Shown in pieces: positions 1 to 8,774 of a DNA stretch of 43,145 bases; within the stretch, counting starts at the first letter, position 1; the number at the start of each line of letters is the position of its first letter. A program made the position numbers and the translations under genes. Under the pieces are notes generated by a model that saw nothing but the letters and a program-made list of their open reading frames with translations, did not search any database and had not been told where the DNA came from. This DNA is from Gammaproteobacteria bacterium (lineage in GTDB: Bacteria > Pseudomonadota > Gammaproteobacteria > UBA6429 > Thiohalophilaceae), in the NCBI GenBank assembly GCA_030617815.1, contig JAUWUS010000010.1, positions 1 through 43,145 on the forward strand, read 5' to 3'.

Positions 1-981
1 AATGCTGGTGTTTTCATTTTAATCTTTTTTGTTTCTCTTGCTACCCTTGGCGGCTTTTATATTCTTTGGGAAAACAAGCAATTAAACACCATTAAACAGC
101 AAAATATTAATCAGGAAATAACAACATTAAAACAACAACAGTCAAAAGTCACAGCACAAAATAAAGAACAAATTAAAAAAATTCATTCCTTTCAGGAAAA
201 TTTACGTCGTAATATGACCAACCTTATTCGTAATAATCAAAATTTACGTAATGACTGGCTAATGGCAGAAGCGGAATATCTTATCCAGTTAGCAAGTCAC
301 CGTTTATTGCTTGAAAAAGACGTGGCAACTGCAGTGATTGCTTTAAAAGCGGCAGATGCTCGACTGGCAGAAGTTGCTGATCCTGCGTTATTAAGTGTTC
401 GAAAAATCCTCAAAAATGATTTACAAATATTAAATAATATTCCAGTAATCGATTTAGCAGGTTTATCCGTTACCCTAAGTGCTTTAAGCAATAACATTCC
501 CAACTTGCCGTTACGTACACCTGATCCAAAAACACACAAATTAAATCAACAGGAAAAAACACAAGCTTCATCAGAAGTAAAAGATATTAGCGATCTACCC
601 GCTGCTATTTGGCAGGATATTAAAAGTCTAGTTGTTATTCGCAATCACCAAAAACCTCTTGAACCTTTACTTGCGCCAAACCAGCATTTTTTCCTGCTAC
701 AAAATCTTGCGCTATTATTAGAACAATCACGATTAGCGCTATTAAATGGACATAATGAAATTTATCAGGAACGTTTACAAACAACTAAGAAATGGATCAA
801 GCAATATTTTGATACCGAACATAATGTTACTCGTAACATGTTAAGCAATATCGGTGAATTACAAAAAATTGATATTAATCCAACACTACCCGATATTTCT
901 TCAACTTTTTCTGCGATTAAAAAATACCGTACCCAGGGGAAACGACCTGAAGTATCGACTTCGAAGGTTAAAGAAAAATAA
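1..981 (+). CDS. hemX: HemX-like protein (uroporphyrinogen-III C-methyltransferase family), 5' end missing
   Basis: The frame is open from base 1, so the N-terminus lies outside the window; about 326 residues are visible. They begin in a hydrophobic helix (roughly residues 3-23), continue into a Gln/Lys/Asn-rich coiled coil (about 24-75), then a helical domain with the family-typical AEAEYLIQLASHRL stretch. The inner-membrane HemX family usually sits after hemC and hemD and before hemY; its enzymatic label is historical and its real role is uncertain. The stop codon overlaps the hemY start by one base (TAATG), indicating translational coupling. Identification rests on the AEAEYL region, the single TM plus coiled-coil plan and the hemY neighbour. 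Confidence 0.88.
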   Translation, partial: NAGVFILIFFVSLATLGGFYILWENKQLNTIKQQNINQEITTLKQQQSKVTAQNKEQIKKIHSFQENLRRNMTNLIRNNQNLRNDWLMAEAEYLIQLASHRLLLEKDVATAVIALKAADARLAEVADPALLSVRKILKNDLQILNNIPVIDLAGLSVTLSALSNNIPNLPLRTPDPKTHKLNQQEKTQASSEVKDISDLPAAIWQDIKSLVVIRNHQKPLEPLLAPNQHFFLLQNLALLLEQSRLALLNGHNEIYQERLQTTKKWIKQYFDTEHNVTRNMLSNIGELQKIDINPTLPDISSTFSAIKKYRTQGKRPEVSTSKVKEK

Positions 982-2171
982 TGAAATATTTATTTAGTTT
1001 TTTTGCCATCATATTTATTGCCGTAAGTGCGGGATTACTTGCACATGATGATTCGGGTTATGTTTTATTTGGCCGTGGCTATACCACCCTGGAAATGAGC
1101 CTGTCACTATTTTTAGTTATCGTTTTTCTTAGCTATATTTTTGGTTACATACTGGTACGTTTTATTATTCAGACCTGGAATATGCCGGAACAAATAAAAC
1201 ACTGGCGTTTTTCACAGCAAGCTAAAAAAGCCCGCAAAACATCCTTGCAGGGTTTAATTAACTTATCACAGGGACAATGGAAAAAAGCTGAACGCCTGTT
1301 AACTCGTGCAGTTAAAAATAGCGACATGCCATTATTAAATTATCTCTCCGCAGCCAAGGCCGCACAAAAACAAAACTCACCTGAGCGTCGCGATCACTAT
1401 CTTGCCCTGGCACATAAAAGCATGCCCGCTGCTGATTTTTCAGTAAAACTAACACAAGCTGAATTACAATTTGCCTATGGTCAAAATGAACAAGCGTTAG
1501 CAACCCTGGTAGACCTGCACAATTTATCACCAAAACATTCTCATATAATGGTGCTATTGAGCCAACTATATAAACAATTAAAAAGTTGGGATGATCTGAG
1601 AAAATTATTACCCCAGCTACACAAGCACAAAGTTTTTTCTGAAAAAAAATTAATTGAAATAGAAAAAGAAACCTATATTGAGCTTATTCAGCTCATTAAA
1701 GTAAACCAGAGCAACAACAAAAATAACACTGACAAGCTACAGCAGCTATGGCAAAACATCTCACGCGAGCTAAAAAAAGATCCCGACTTAATAGAAATTT
1801 ACTGCAACAAACTCATACAGCTTAAAAATAATGATGAAGCAGAACACATTCTTAAGAATACGTTACGTAAAAAATGGCAATCAAATCTTGTTAAACAATA
1901 TGGTCTGGTAAAGTCATCACAGGTTGAAAAACAATTATCTTTTGCTGAATCATTGTCAAAAGAGCATGATAATCACCCTTTATTATTACTCACCCTGGGA
2001 CGTTTATGCATGTATAACGATCTATGGGGTAAAGCACGCGCCTATCTTGAAGCAAGTATTGGTAATAAAGAATTGCCCGAAACGTATAAAGAATTAGGTT
2101 TATTAATGGAATACCTTAATGAACCCGAACTGGCGGCAGAGTATTTCAAGAAAGGTTTGTTTCTTAATTAA
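981..2171 (+). CDS. hemY: HemY, TPR-containing inner-membrane protein of the haem biosynthesis cluster
   Basis: A 396-residue protein with two N-terminal membrane helices (about residues 3-20 and 40-62) followed by an all-helical region with TPR-like repeats, ending in a clear TPR (ETYKELGLLMEYLNEPELAA). This is the usual HemY_N plus TPR plan and length. In proteobacteria it is encoded after hemX and is thought to support late haem synthesis or protoporphyrin handling; its biochemistry is poorly defined, and it is not the Bacillus protoporphyrinogen oxidase also called HemY. Start codon shares a base with the hemX stop. It converges on the sensor kinase gene with only 13 bp between stops. Confidence 0.88.
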   Translation: MKYLFSFFAIIFIAVSAGLLAHDDSGYVLFGRGYTTLEMSLSLFLVIVFLSYIFGYILVRFIIQTWNMPEQIKHWRFSQQAKKARKTSLQGLINLSQGQWKKAERLLTRAVKNSDMPLLNYLSAAKAAQKQNSPERRDHYLALAHKSMPAADFSVKLTQAELQFAYGQNEQALATLVDLHNLSPKHSHIMVLLSQLYKQLKSWDDLRKLLPQLHKHKVFSEKKLIEIEKETYIELIQLIKVNQSNNKNNTDKLQQLWQNISRELKKDPDLIEIYCNKLIQLKNNDEAEHILKNTLRKKWQSNLVKQYGLVKSSQVEKQLSFAESLSKEHDNHPLLLLTLGRLCMYNDLWGKARAYLEASIGNKELPETYKELGLLMEYLNEPELAAEYFKKGLFLN

Positions 2172-2184
2172 GTCTATTGCCACG

Positions 2185-3774
2185 TTAAAGTGGTAGTGTA
2201 ATTTTAAAGGTCGTGCCTTTATCAGCATCAGTTACAAATGTAACATAAGCATTATGTGCCTCAATAATATGCTTAACAATGGCCAGGCCTAAACCTGTTC
2301 CACCAACACGCTGGGTTAACTTTGATTTTGACTGAGCAAACTTATTAAATACCAAAACCTGAAAATCTTTTTCTATCCCTGGTCCATTATCAGAAACACT
2401 TATTATTACTTCAGAATTCTGTCTCGCAACTGTAACTATAACTGTTTCATGTTCAGGTGAATACTTAATCGCATTTGATAGTATATTTGTTAATGCCTGT
2501 TTAATACGGCGAGCATCGACTTTAATATAAACAGCTTCCTCATTGCTTTTCATTTCCAGTTTCACATTGTTCATTAAGCCATACTGAGCATTCATTTCAA
2601 TCGTATTTTTTACCAGGGTAACAATATCTGTTTCTGAAAAATAAAAAGACATTTCACCGGCTTCCATTTTTTGCACATCTAGAATATCGTCTACAATTTC
2701 ACGCATAATCAAAGTATTATCAAATGCACTTTTTGCTAAACTGTTACACTTCTCCGGTGTTTTTTTACATATATCTGTTTCTGTATATATCTCTAAAAAA
2801 CCAAATATAGAATTTAGCGGAGAACGAAGATCATGATTAAAGAGAGAAAACATTTCTTCTTTGGTTTTCTCGGCATTAATCCTTCTTATTTCCGCTCGCA
2901 GTAATAATGTAACCATTAATATGCTTCCCACAATAAAGAAGAATAAAATAGTAAGGCTAAAATTTATAATATTTTGACGGTATTCTGAAAAAAGTATCTT
3001 TTCGTGAAAATCAGTTAAATTCCAAACCGTATTCTCAACTGATACAGAGTGTAAACGTCGTTGCTGTTCTTTTTCTGTCAATCGAAAATCATCACGTTTT
3101 AAATCTATTCTTGTTCCTTTTTCAGTAATCTCAATAAGATTATTGCCTTTGTTAATTAACATTAATTCATGTCGGGGCGTACTTGATAACTCTAATAGAT
3201 GAAACAAAAAATCTGGCTTAAAACTAACAAACAAAAGTCCTCCATTGGCTTCATTTTCTTTAGCGCCATCCACACCCCATGGCACAATTATATCAATATG
3301 ATAGGCATGGTTATTAGAGTGAATACGAATTGGCTGTGATTGACCCTGGGCGTGGCGGTTTAAATCTTCAAGACATAACCCGCCAACAAGACCATCAAAA
3401 TCATCAATAAGCGGAACGCCTTTTCGATTAGAAATCGAAACTGCAAAATAATCCGGGAATGATTCCGCAACTTTTTTATTGAGTTGATTTTTAAACGTTT
3501 CATTATCAGGAGATAAAGCGAGGCGACGAATTAACTTCACTTCATTCCTGGCAAAGATAGCAAGAAGCCGTTGTTGATTTTTAATACGTTTACTTATTTC
3601 GTTTGCAACAATTGTCGTTGTTGATTTAGCAATCCGGTGATGCGCTCGTTCAAATTCATTTATGCGTTGAGCTGCATTCCAGACCACAAAGATACTAACA
3701 ATGATGGGTATCAATACAATATAGGTAATTGACCAGCGTGTAGAAGAAAGGAGTTCATTCATTTTAATATGCAT
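2185..3774 (-). CDS. Membrane-bound sensor histidine kinase (orphan)
   Basis: 529 residues. TM1 is at about residues 14-33, then a ~235-residue periplasmic sensing region (Cache-like in size and position), and TM2 at about 268-290. The cytoplasmic part has a HisKA H-box (FNHDLRSPLNSIF, phospho-acceptor His314), an N-box (NILSNAIKYSPE), G1 (DNGPGIE) and G2 (GGTGLGLAI), so it should be catalytically competent. No HAMP domain is obvious between TM2 and the H-box. No response regulator is encoded nearby, so its partner and signal are unknown. An alternative ATG lies four codons in; neither start has a strong ribosome-binding site. Confidence 0.85.
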   Translation of the reverse strand: MHIKMNELLSSTRWSITYIVLIPIIVSIFVVWNAAQRINEFERAHHRIAKSTTTIVANEISKRIKNQQRLLAIFARNEVKLIRRLALSPDNETFKNQLNKKVAESFPDYFAVSISNRKGVPLIDDFDGLVGGLCLEDLNRHAQGQSQPIRIHSNNHAYHIDIIVPWGVDGAKENEANGGLLFVSFKPDFLFHLLELSSTPRHELMLINKGNNLIEITEKGTRIDLKRDDFRLTEKEQQRRLHSVSVENTVWNLTDFHEKILFSEYRQNIINFSLTILFFFIVGSILMVTLLLRAEIRRINAEKTKEEMFSLFNHDLRSPLNSIFGFLEIYTETDICKKTPEKCNSLAKSAFDNTLIMREIVDDILDVQKMEAGEMSFYFSETDIVTLVKNTIEMNAQYGLMNNVKLEMKSNEEAVYIKVDARRIKQALTNILSNAIKYSPEHETVIVTVARQNSEVIISVSDNGPGIEKDFQVLVFNKFAQSKSKLTQRVGGTGLGLAIVKHIIEAHNAYVTFVTDADKGTTFKITLPL

Positions 3775-3845
3775 TAGCTACATATTAAACTAGTTTTTTG
3801 TAAGGTTATAGCCCCACATAAAGCTGTACCAGCTAAAATAGACAG

Positions 3846-4859
3846 TTAATCTTTCTGATACTCAAACGCATCAGAAAAATAATGCTGCAAATCCAGATTA
3901 TTTTTTATAAACTCATCTCGACCGGCATAAACCATAACAGGTGGCCCCGATGCATAAATTTCATAACTACTTAAATCCGGATAATCTTCCATAATCGCTT
4001 CATGCACATAACCCGTTCGGCCTGTCCAGTTATCATCTTTTTTTGCTGCAGATAGTACAGGCGTATAACGAATAAGTGAATTTTGTTTTGTCCATGACTG
4101 TGCCAGTTCATCCATGTATAAATCTTCTTTGGCACGGACTCCCCAATACAAATGAATCGGACGTTGCAATCCGGTTTTCAAAATATGTTCAATCATTCCT
4201 TTTACCGGCGCAAACCCGGTTCCACCCGCCATTAAAATAATCGGACGTTCGGAATCTTCTCGCAAATAAAAATTACCAAAAGGCCCTTCGATTCGTAGCA
4301 TATCTTTTTCTTTCATTTCATCAAACACTTCGCTGGTAAATTTTCCATCGGGAATATGTCTAATGTGTAACTCTATAAACTTATCATCATGCGGTGCATT
4401 TGCTACTGAGAAACTACGATGCTTACCGTTTTTAAGTAAAAAATTAATGTACTGGCCGGCAAAAAATTGCAACCGTTCTGTTTTTGGTAAAAGAAGTTTT
4501 ATTAAAATCACATCATGATTTAACTGTACTTTTTCGTGCACCCGACACGGTAATATTTTCACCTGGATTTCATTTGTTGCGGATATTTCTTTTGATTTAA
4601 TCAGCAGATCACTATTTGGTACAGCCTGACAAAAAAGTGCATAATTATTGTTATGCTCATTTTCCGATAAAGCATCGGGTAAACCATCAGGATAAGAAAC
4701 TGTGCCTTCAAGTAACTGGCCTTTGCAAGCACCACAGCCACCGCCTCGACAACCATAAGGCAAAGCGATACTTTGATGAAGTGCAGCATCCAATATGGAT
4801 TCCCCTTCATTTACCTGAAAAACATGCTCTGTAGACTCGATACGAACGGAATAACTCAT
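3846..4859 (-). CDS. 2Fe-2S ferredoxin/FAD/NAD(P)H oxidoreductase (CDP-6-deoxyglucoseen reductase-like)
   Basis: An N-terminal plant-type ferredoxin domain carries Cys37, Cys42, Cys45 and Cys77 (GCRGGGCGACKG and ALFCQA). It is followed by a ferredoxin-NADP reductase module with a flavin motif (RSFSVANAP) and a nucleotide-binding motif (GGTGFAPVKGM). The enzyme should pass electrons from NAD(P)H through flavin to the iron-sulfur centre and on to an unknown acceptor. The frame extends to a TTG at 4871, but the ATG at 4859 gives the normal ferredoxin start, so I use 337 residues. In E. coli the related flavin reductase gene fre adjoins ubiD; here ubiD is 2.3 kb upstream on the same strand, so a link to prenylated-flavin supply is possible but only inferred. 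Confidence 0.85.
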   Translation of the reverse strand: MSYSVRIESTEHVFQVNEGESILDAALHQSIALPYGCRGGGCGACKGQLLEGTVSYPDGLPDALSENEHNNNYALFCQAVPNSDLLIKSKEISATNEIQVKILPCRVHEKVQLNHDVILIKLLLPKTERLQFFAGQYINFLLKNGKHRSFSVANAPHDDKFIELHIRHIPDGKFTSEVFDEMKEKDMLRIEGPFGNFYLREDSERPIILMAGGTGFAPVKGMIEHILKTGLQRPIHLYWGVRAKEDLYMDELAQSWTKQNSLIRYTPVLSAAKKDDNWTGRTGYVHEAIMEDYPDLSSYEIYASGPPVMVYAGRDEFIKNNLDLQHYFSDAFEYQKD

Positions 4860-4900
4860 TAAAATACTCAACTTTATTTTGGACGCGGAATTATCCCCTA

Positions 4901-5791
4901 ATGAGTGATAAAGATAAACCTTTTAAGCAGGTGCTTATTATCGGATGCGGCGACATAGGCCACAGAGTCGCTAAAATCTGGCAAAAATCAGGGAATTCGG
5001 TGTCGGGTGTGGTACGCAGCGAAGCCGGTTTAAATACGCTTAAACAACTGAAAATTCATGCCTATCAGGCCGATTTAGATAATCTGAGCAGTCTTCTTGA
5101 TCTACCGTGTAAGCACTCACTACTTTATTATTTTGCCCCGCCACCCGCCAAAGGGGTCCAAGATACTCGTATGACTAACTTTCTTAAAAGTTTAACTCAG
5201 AAAAATGCTCTCCCTCGCCAACTGATTTACATCAGCACTTCTGGTGTCTACGGCGATCAACAAGGCCAGCTCATCAATGAGCAAACTCCGGTAAATCCAC
5301 AAGTGGATCGTGCAAAACGTCGCTATCACGCTGAACAACAATTACAGCAATGGAGCAAAGATAACTCGGTTCCGGTCACCCTTTTACGCGTTGGCGGAAT
5401 TTATGGCCCCGGGCGACTGCCTCTGCAACGATTGAAAGATCACATTCCGATGCTGCATGAAAATCTGGCACCACAAACCAATCGCATTCATGCCGATGAT
5501 TTAGCGCAAGTCTGTGTCGCTGCGGCAACCAAAAAAACTGCTGGGGAAATTTACAATGTGAGTGATGGAAGTAACAGTAATATGACTGAATACTTTAATA
5601 CCATTGCTGACTTTTGTGGCTTAGCGCGTCCGCCACTGGTTGATTGGCAAGAAGCTGAAAAAACCATAAGCAAAGGCATGCTTTCTTATTTAAAAGAATC
5701 AAGAAGAATGGATAACTCGAAAATGATAAAGGAATTGGGCATACAACTTAAATATCCAACATTAAAAGATGGATTAAAAGACAGTCTTTAG
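4901..5791 (+). CDS. NAD(P)-dependent epimerase/dehydratase, YeeZ-like SDR
   Basis: 296 residues with an N-terminal Rossmann fold (LIIGCGDIGHRVAKIW; glycine-rich motif near residues 15-20), the extended-SDR strand YISTSGVYGD and a tyrosine/lysine region around AKRRYHAEQQL. The pattern matches the E. coli YeeZ family of small atypical SDRs of unknown substrate. It is divergent from the ferredoxin reductase with only 41 bp between the two ATGs, so the promoters must overlap. No clear Shine-Dalgarno sequence precedes the ATG. Family assignment is good; substrate cannot be predicted. Confidence 0.8.
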   Translation: MSDKDKPFKQVLIIGCGDIGHRVAKIWQKSGNSVSGVVRSEAGLNTLKQLKIHAYQADLDNLSSLLDLPCKHSLLYYFAPPPAKGVQDTRMTNFLKSLTQKNALPRQLIYISTSGVYGDQQGQLINEQTPVNPQVDRAKRRYHAEQQLQQWSKDNSVPVTLLRVGGIYGPGRLPLQRLKDHIPMLHENLAPQTNRIHADDLAQVCVAAATKKTAGEIYNVSDGSNSNMTEYFNTIADFCGLARPPLVDWQEAEKTISKGMLSYLKESRRMDNSKMIKELGIQLKYPTLKDGLKDSL

Positions 5792-5864
5792 TCTGTTTAT
5801 TTTTTTACTCTGTTCATGCTCGACTTCATAAACGCAGGAGCAGTTGCCGAGAGTCAAACCATCA

Positions 5865-5888
5865 TCCTTCGACAGGCTCAGGACGAAC
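5865..5888. repeat. Interspersed REP-like repeat
   Basis: The 24-bp string reads TCCTTCGACAGGCT followed by CAGGACGAAC. It has TTCG/CGAA ends, and I recognise it as a short interspersed element common in many proteobacterial genomes. It is followed by a tandem 7-bp repeat (ACTTCCG twice, from 5898). It fills the 128-bp gap between the convergent SDR and DUF4136 genes. Short ORFs across it are not genes. Only one copy is visible in the window. Confidence 0.5.
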
Positions 5889-5919
5889 CGATTTCCAACT
5901 TCCGACTTCCGACTTCATA

Positions 5920-6468
5920 TTATTTCGGTGGAAAGTTTTCCAATATTTCTGAAACAAGATCTTTTATCAACCGGCTATACGTTTCAGGTGTTGCACCATC
6001 AACTAAAGTGTAGCCTAAAGAACCTCGCCATATTAACGTATCTGTTTTTGAAGAAATCACATCAATAGTTAAAACAAGTTTATCAATACTACTTGCTTCA
6101 CCAACAGGAACAGCAAAACCAAAACCAATCGCTGAATGACTACTGAATGTGCCAAAACCAACAGAAACATCTGAGTCATCTGTTTCGATTTCCCGCCTAA
6201 TATCAAGATAATACTTTACTGCTAACTCAGCATTATCTTTTAAATATTTAAAACCTTTTTTCGTTAATACCGCATCAAGCTCTTTTGCCACTCGTTCCTG
6301 CATAAATGGGCTGTCTATTCGTGTATCAACAGAAACTCTGACAGGGGTTTTCTCAACATTATATGTTTTAAATGTCTTAAAATTAGCGCCTTTATCGTAA
6401 TCAATATTTACACTTGAAGCACATGCTGAGAGCATTAAAGAAACCAATACAATATTAATAATGCGCAT
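5920..6468 (-). CDS. DUF4136-family lipoprotein
   Basis: 182 residues with a lipoprotein signal (LVSLMLSACASS, lipobox Cys16), so it is expected to be membrane-anchored in the periplasm. The mature part matches the DUF4136 plan: an early 'YDKGANFKTFKTY' stretch, a central region on predicted beta structure, and a C-terminal TYSRLIKDLVSEILENFPP helix. The family is widespread in Gammaproteobacteria and Bacteroidetes and has no assigned function. A good ribosome-binding site (GGAG) lies just before the ATG. It is downstream of the ParA-type gene with 46 bp between them, possibly co-transcribed with ubiD-parA. Confidence 0.8.
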   Translation of the reverse strand: MRIINIVLVSLMLSACASSVNIDYDKGANFKTFKTYNVEKTPVRVSVDTRIDSPFMQERVAKELDAVLTKKGFKYLKDNAELAVKYYLDIRREIETDDSDVSVGFGTFSSHSAIGFGFAVPVGEASSIDKLVLTIDVISSKTDTLIWRGSLGYTLVDGATPETYSRLIKDLVSEILENFPPK

Positions 6469-6514
6469 AATAAATCTCCACTTTAGTACTACTAATATTA
6501 TTATAGTTGATATT

Positions 6515-7156
6515 TCAGGAAGCTCGACTACGTTTACTTCTTAACCATTTAATTAAGGGATCCCACTGCTCCAAATCTTGCCACACTTTTGATGGAGCCA
6601 TTTCAAAAATACCAACACCTTTGTCTTCAGCATGAATATAATTTTGAGTATCGCGTAAAGTAGTAATAAAAGGAATTTTTAAACTTTTAAGAAAGGCATA
6701 TAAAGCATGGTAACTTAAAGTGTTTTCGCGAACACGATTTGCTATGACTGCGATTTTTGTTTCTTTTCGCGAAACCCGGCCACTGGTTAATAATTCTTTT
6801 ATAAATTTTGCCGCGGCACGAATATCTATCGGCGAAGGCAGGACAGGAATAATAATCGTTTCAGCACGTTTAACTAAATTTGCTAACTCACGACCTTCAA
6901 CCCGGGCAGGGACATCCATAATAACAATTTCAGTATCTTTGGAAAAACGCACGGTCTCCTTTACAGCATTTATCCCTGTTATCTCCGGCCATTTACTTGA
7001 GCGTACTTTTAGCCAGTCCAGACTCGATCCCTGGGGATCAAAATCAACCAGGGTAACTTTTTTTTCTTCATAAAAAGCATAATAACTGGCAAGGTTAGTT
7101 GCGATTGTACTTTTCCCGCAACCTCCTTTTGAATTTAATACCATGATCTTGCGCAT
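6515..7156 (-). CDS. ParA/MinD-type P-loop ATPase, single-gene type
   Basis: 213 residues with a deviant Walker A motif (KGGCGKST, residues 10-17, signature Lys included) and a Walker A' / switch region (LVDFDPQGSS). 'VIMDVPAR' fits Walker B. The length and lack of an N-terminal DNA-binding domain place it with the small ParA-like ATPases that position cellular cargo or plasmids. No parB or parS-like partner is seen; the neighbour is ubiD, 13 bp upstream on the same strand. GGAGTG precedes the ATG. A chromosomal ParA-like protein of unknown cargo is the best reading; a plasmid-partition origin is not supported by the context. Confidence 0.85.
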   Translation of the reverse strand: MRKIMVLNSKGGCGKSTIATNLASYYAFYEEKKVTLVDFDPQGSSLDWLKVRSSKWPEITGINAVKETVRFSKDTEIVIMDVPARVEGRELANLVKRAETIIIPVLPSPIDIRAAAKFIKELLTSGRVSRKETKIAVIANRVRENTLSYHALYAFLKSLKIPFITTLRDTQNYIHAEDKGVGIFEMAPSKVWQDLEQWDPLIKWLRSKRSRAS

Positions 7157-7169
7157 GTTTCACTCCGGC

Positions 7170-8648
7170 CTACTGCTTATTATTATCAATACCTAATTCA
7201 TTCCAAATCTCATCAACACGTTTTTTTACATCGTCATCCATCACTATTGGCTCACCCCATTCGCGATCCGTTTCACCTTTCCATTTATTGGTTGCATCGA
7301 ATCCCATCTTACTACCCAAACCTGAAACCGGTGAAGCAAAATCAAGATAATCAATGGGTGTATTTTCTATTATGGTCGTATCACGTGCAGGATCCATACG
7401 TGTTGTCATTGCCCAAATAACATCTTTCCAGTCACGCACATTGATATCATCGTCTGTAACAATAACAAACTTGGTATACATAAATTGGCGTAAGAAAGAC
7501 CACACGCCTAACATTATGCGTTTTGCGTGGCCAGGGTATTGTTTTTTCATACTCACCACTGCCATACGATAAGAGCAACCTTCAGGCGGTAAATAAAAAT
7601 CAACAATTTCCGGAAACTGTTTTTTTAAAATAGGTACAAACACTTCATTCAATGCCAAACCTAGTATCGCAGGCTCATCCGGTGGCCGTCCGGTGTAGGT
7701 TGAATGATAAATGGGATCTTTACAATGAGTAATACGCTCAATGGTAAAAACCGGAAAACGTTCAACTTCATTATAATAACCGGTGTGATCACCAAATGGG
7801 CCTTCGTCTGCTTCTTCACCCGGCATTAAATAACCTTCTAAAACATATTCGGCTGAAGCAGGTACCTGTAAATCTGAACCGATACATTTCACCACTTCTG
7901 TTTTATCACCACGCAACAAACCAGCAAATCCATATTCAGATAAGCTATCTGGCACGGGTGTAACCGCGGCTAAAATGGTTGCCGGATCTGCACCTAGTGC
8001 AACTGCGACAGGAAAAGGTTCACCCGGATGTTTTTCCTGCCAGTCTTTATAATCTAACGCACCACCACGATGTGCCAGCCAACGCATGATCACTTTATTT
8101 TTAGCAATGACTTGTTGGCGATAAATACCGAGGTTTTGTCGCTCTTTATTCGGCCCTTTAGTAACAACAAGTGCCCAGGTAATAAGCGGAGCAACATCAC
8201 CTGGCCAGCAAGTTTGAATTGGTAATTTAGTTAAGTCGACCTCATCGCCTTCCAATACCACTTTCTGACAAGCAGCTTTACCCACCACCTTCGGCGCCAT
8301 ATTTAAAACTTGTTTAAATATCGGTAATTTTTCCCAGGCATCTTTTAAACCTTTAGGCGGCTCGGGTTCTTTTAAAAAAGCCAGTAACTCACCCACTTCG
8401 CGTAATGCTTCAACCGATTCTTCACCCATACCCATGGCAACCCGCTCAGGCGTTCCAAATAAATTAGCTAATACAGGAGTAGAAAAACCTTTGGGATTTT
8501 CAAAAAGAATAGCAGGGCCTCCAGCTTTCAACGTTCGATCGCAAATCTCCGTCATTTCAAGATTAGGATCAACTTCGTGACTAACACGCACAAGTTCGCC
8601 TTTGGCTTCAAGTTGCTTTATAAAATCACGTAAATCTTTATATTTCAT
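7170..8648 (-). CDS. ubiD: UbiD, 4-hydroxy-3-polyprenylbenzoate decarboxylase
   Basis: 492 residues, full family length. Family signatures include [25 protein letters not shown] and the C-terminal [21 protein letters not shown], all characteristic of the ubiquinone-pathway decarboxylase. It removes the carboxyl group from the prenylated ring using prenylated FMN made by UbiX, which is not in this window. It heads a minus-strand run: ubiD, a ParA-type gene 13 bp later, then DUF4136. The upstream gap holds a long inverted repeat (8675-8755). Confidence 0.95.
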   Translation of the reverse strand: MKYKDLRDFIKQLEAKGELVRVSHEVDPNLEMTEICDRTLKAGGPAILFENPKGFSTPVLANLFGTPERVAMGMGEESVEALREVGELLAFLKEPEPPKGLKDAWEKLPIFKQVLNMAPKVVGKAACQKVVLEGDEVDLTKLPIQTCWPGDVAPLITWALVVTKGPNKERQNLGIYRQQVIAKNKVIMRWLAHRGGALDYKDWQEKHPGEPFPVAVALGADPATILAAVTPVPDSLSEYGFAGLLRGDKTEVVKCIGSDLQVPASAEYVLEGYLMPGEEADEGPFGDHTGYYNEVERFPVFTIERITHCKDPIYHSTYTGRPPDEPAILGLALNEVFVPILKKQFPEIVDFYLPPEGCSYRMAVVSMKKQYPGHAKRIMLGVWSFLRQFMYTKFVIVTDDDINVRDWKDVIWAMTTRMDPARDTTIIENTPIDYLDFASPVSGLGSKMGFDATNKWKGETDREWGEPIVMDDDVKKRVDEIWNELGIDNNKQ

Positions 8649-8674
8649 AATTGCCTATCAATTTAATTTTTTTT

Positions 8675-8755
8675 ACCACAGAGGTCACGGAGGTACACAG
8701 TGAAAACATATTATTTTTATTTAAAACCTCTGTGTACCTCCGTGACCTCTGTGGT
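8675..8755. repeat. Perfect 26-bp inverted repeat (MITE-like palindrome)
   Basis: Left arm 8675-8700 (ACCACAGAGGTCACGG...) and right arm 8730-8755 (...TGACCTCTGTGGT) are exact reverse complements over 26 bp, separated by a 29-bp AT-rich spacer. The element fills most of the 126-bp gap between the TIGR04211-type gene and ubiD. The ACCACAGAGG-type arm resembles palindromic repeats I recognise from many environmental proteobacterial genomes. As RNA it would form a very stable hairpin in the ubiD leader (minus strand). There is no adjacent U-run on either strand good enough to call it a plain terminator. Confidence 0.8.
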
Positions 8756-8774
8756 TCAATTTTTTTGATTTATT

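Noticed and set aside
2177-2192. Terminator between hemY and the sensor kinase gene
   Set aside because: CCAC/GTGG stem is only 4 bp and partly inside the kinase gene end; no T-run.
5816-6068. Two overlapping short plus-strand ORFs
   Set aside because: They cross a REP-like repeat and run antisense into the DUF4136 gene; no start signals.
6515-7156. Plasmid partition system
   Set aside because: A ParA-type ATPase alone, embedded between ubiD and a lipoprotein gene, with no parB or repeats; chromosomal role more likely.
8675-8755. CRISPR repeat
   Set aside because: Two inverted arms only; no direct repeats or spacers, and no cas genes in the window.
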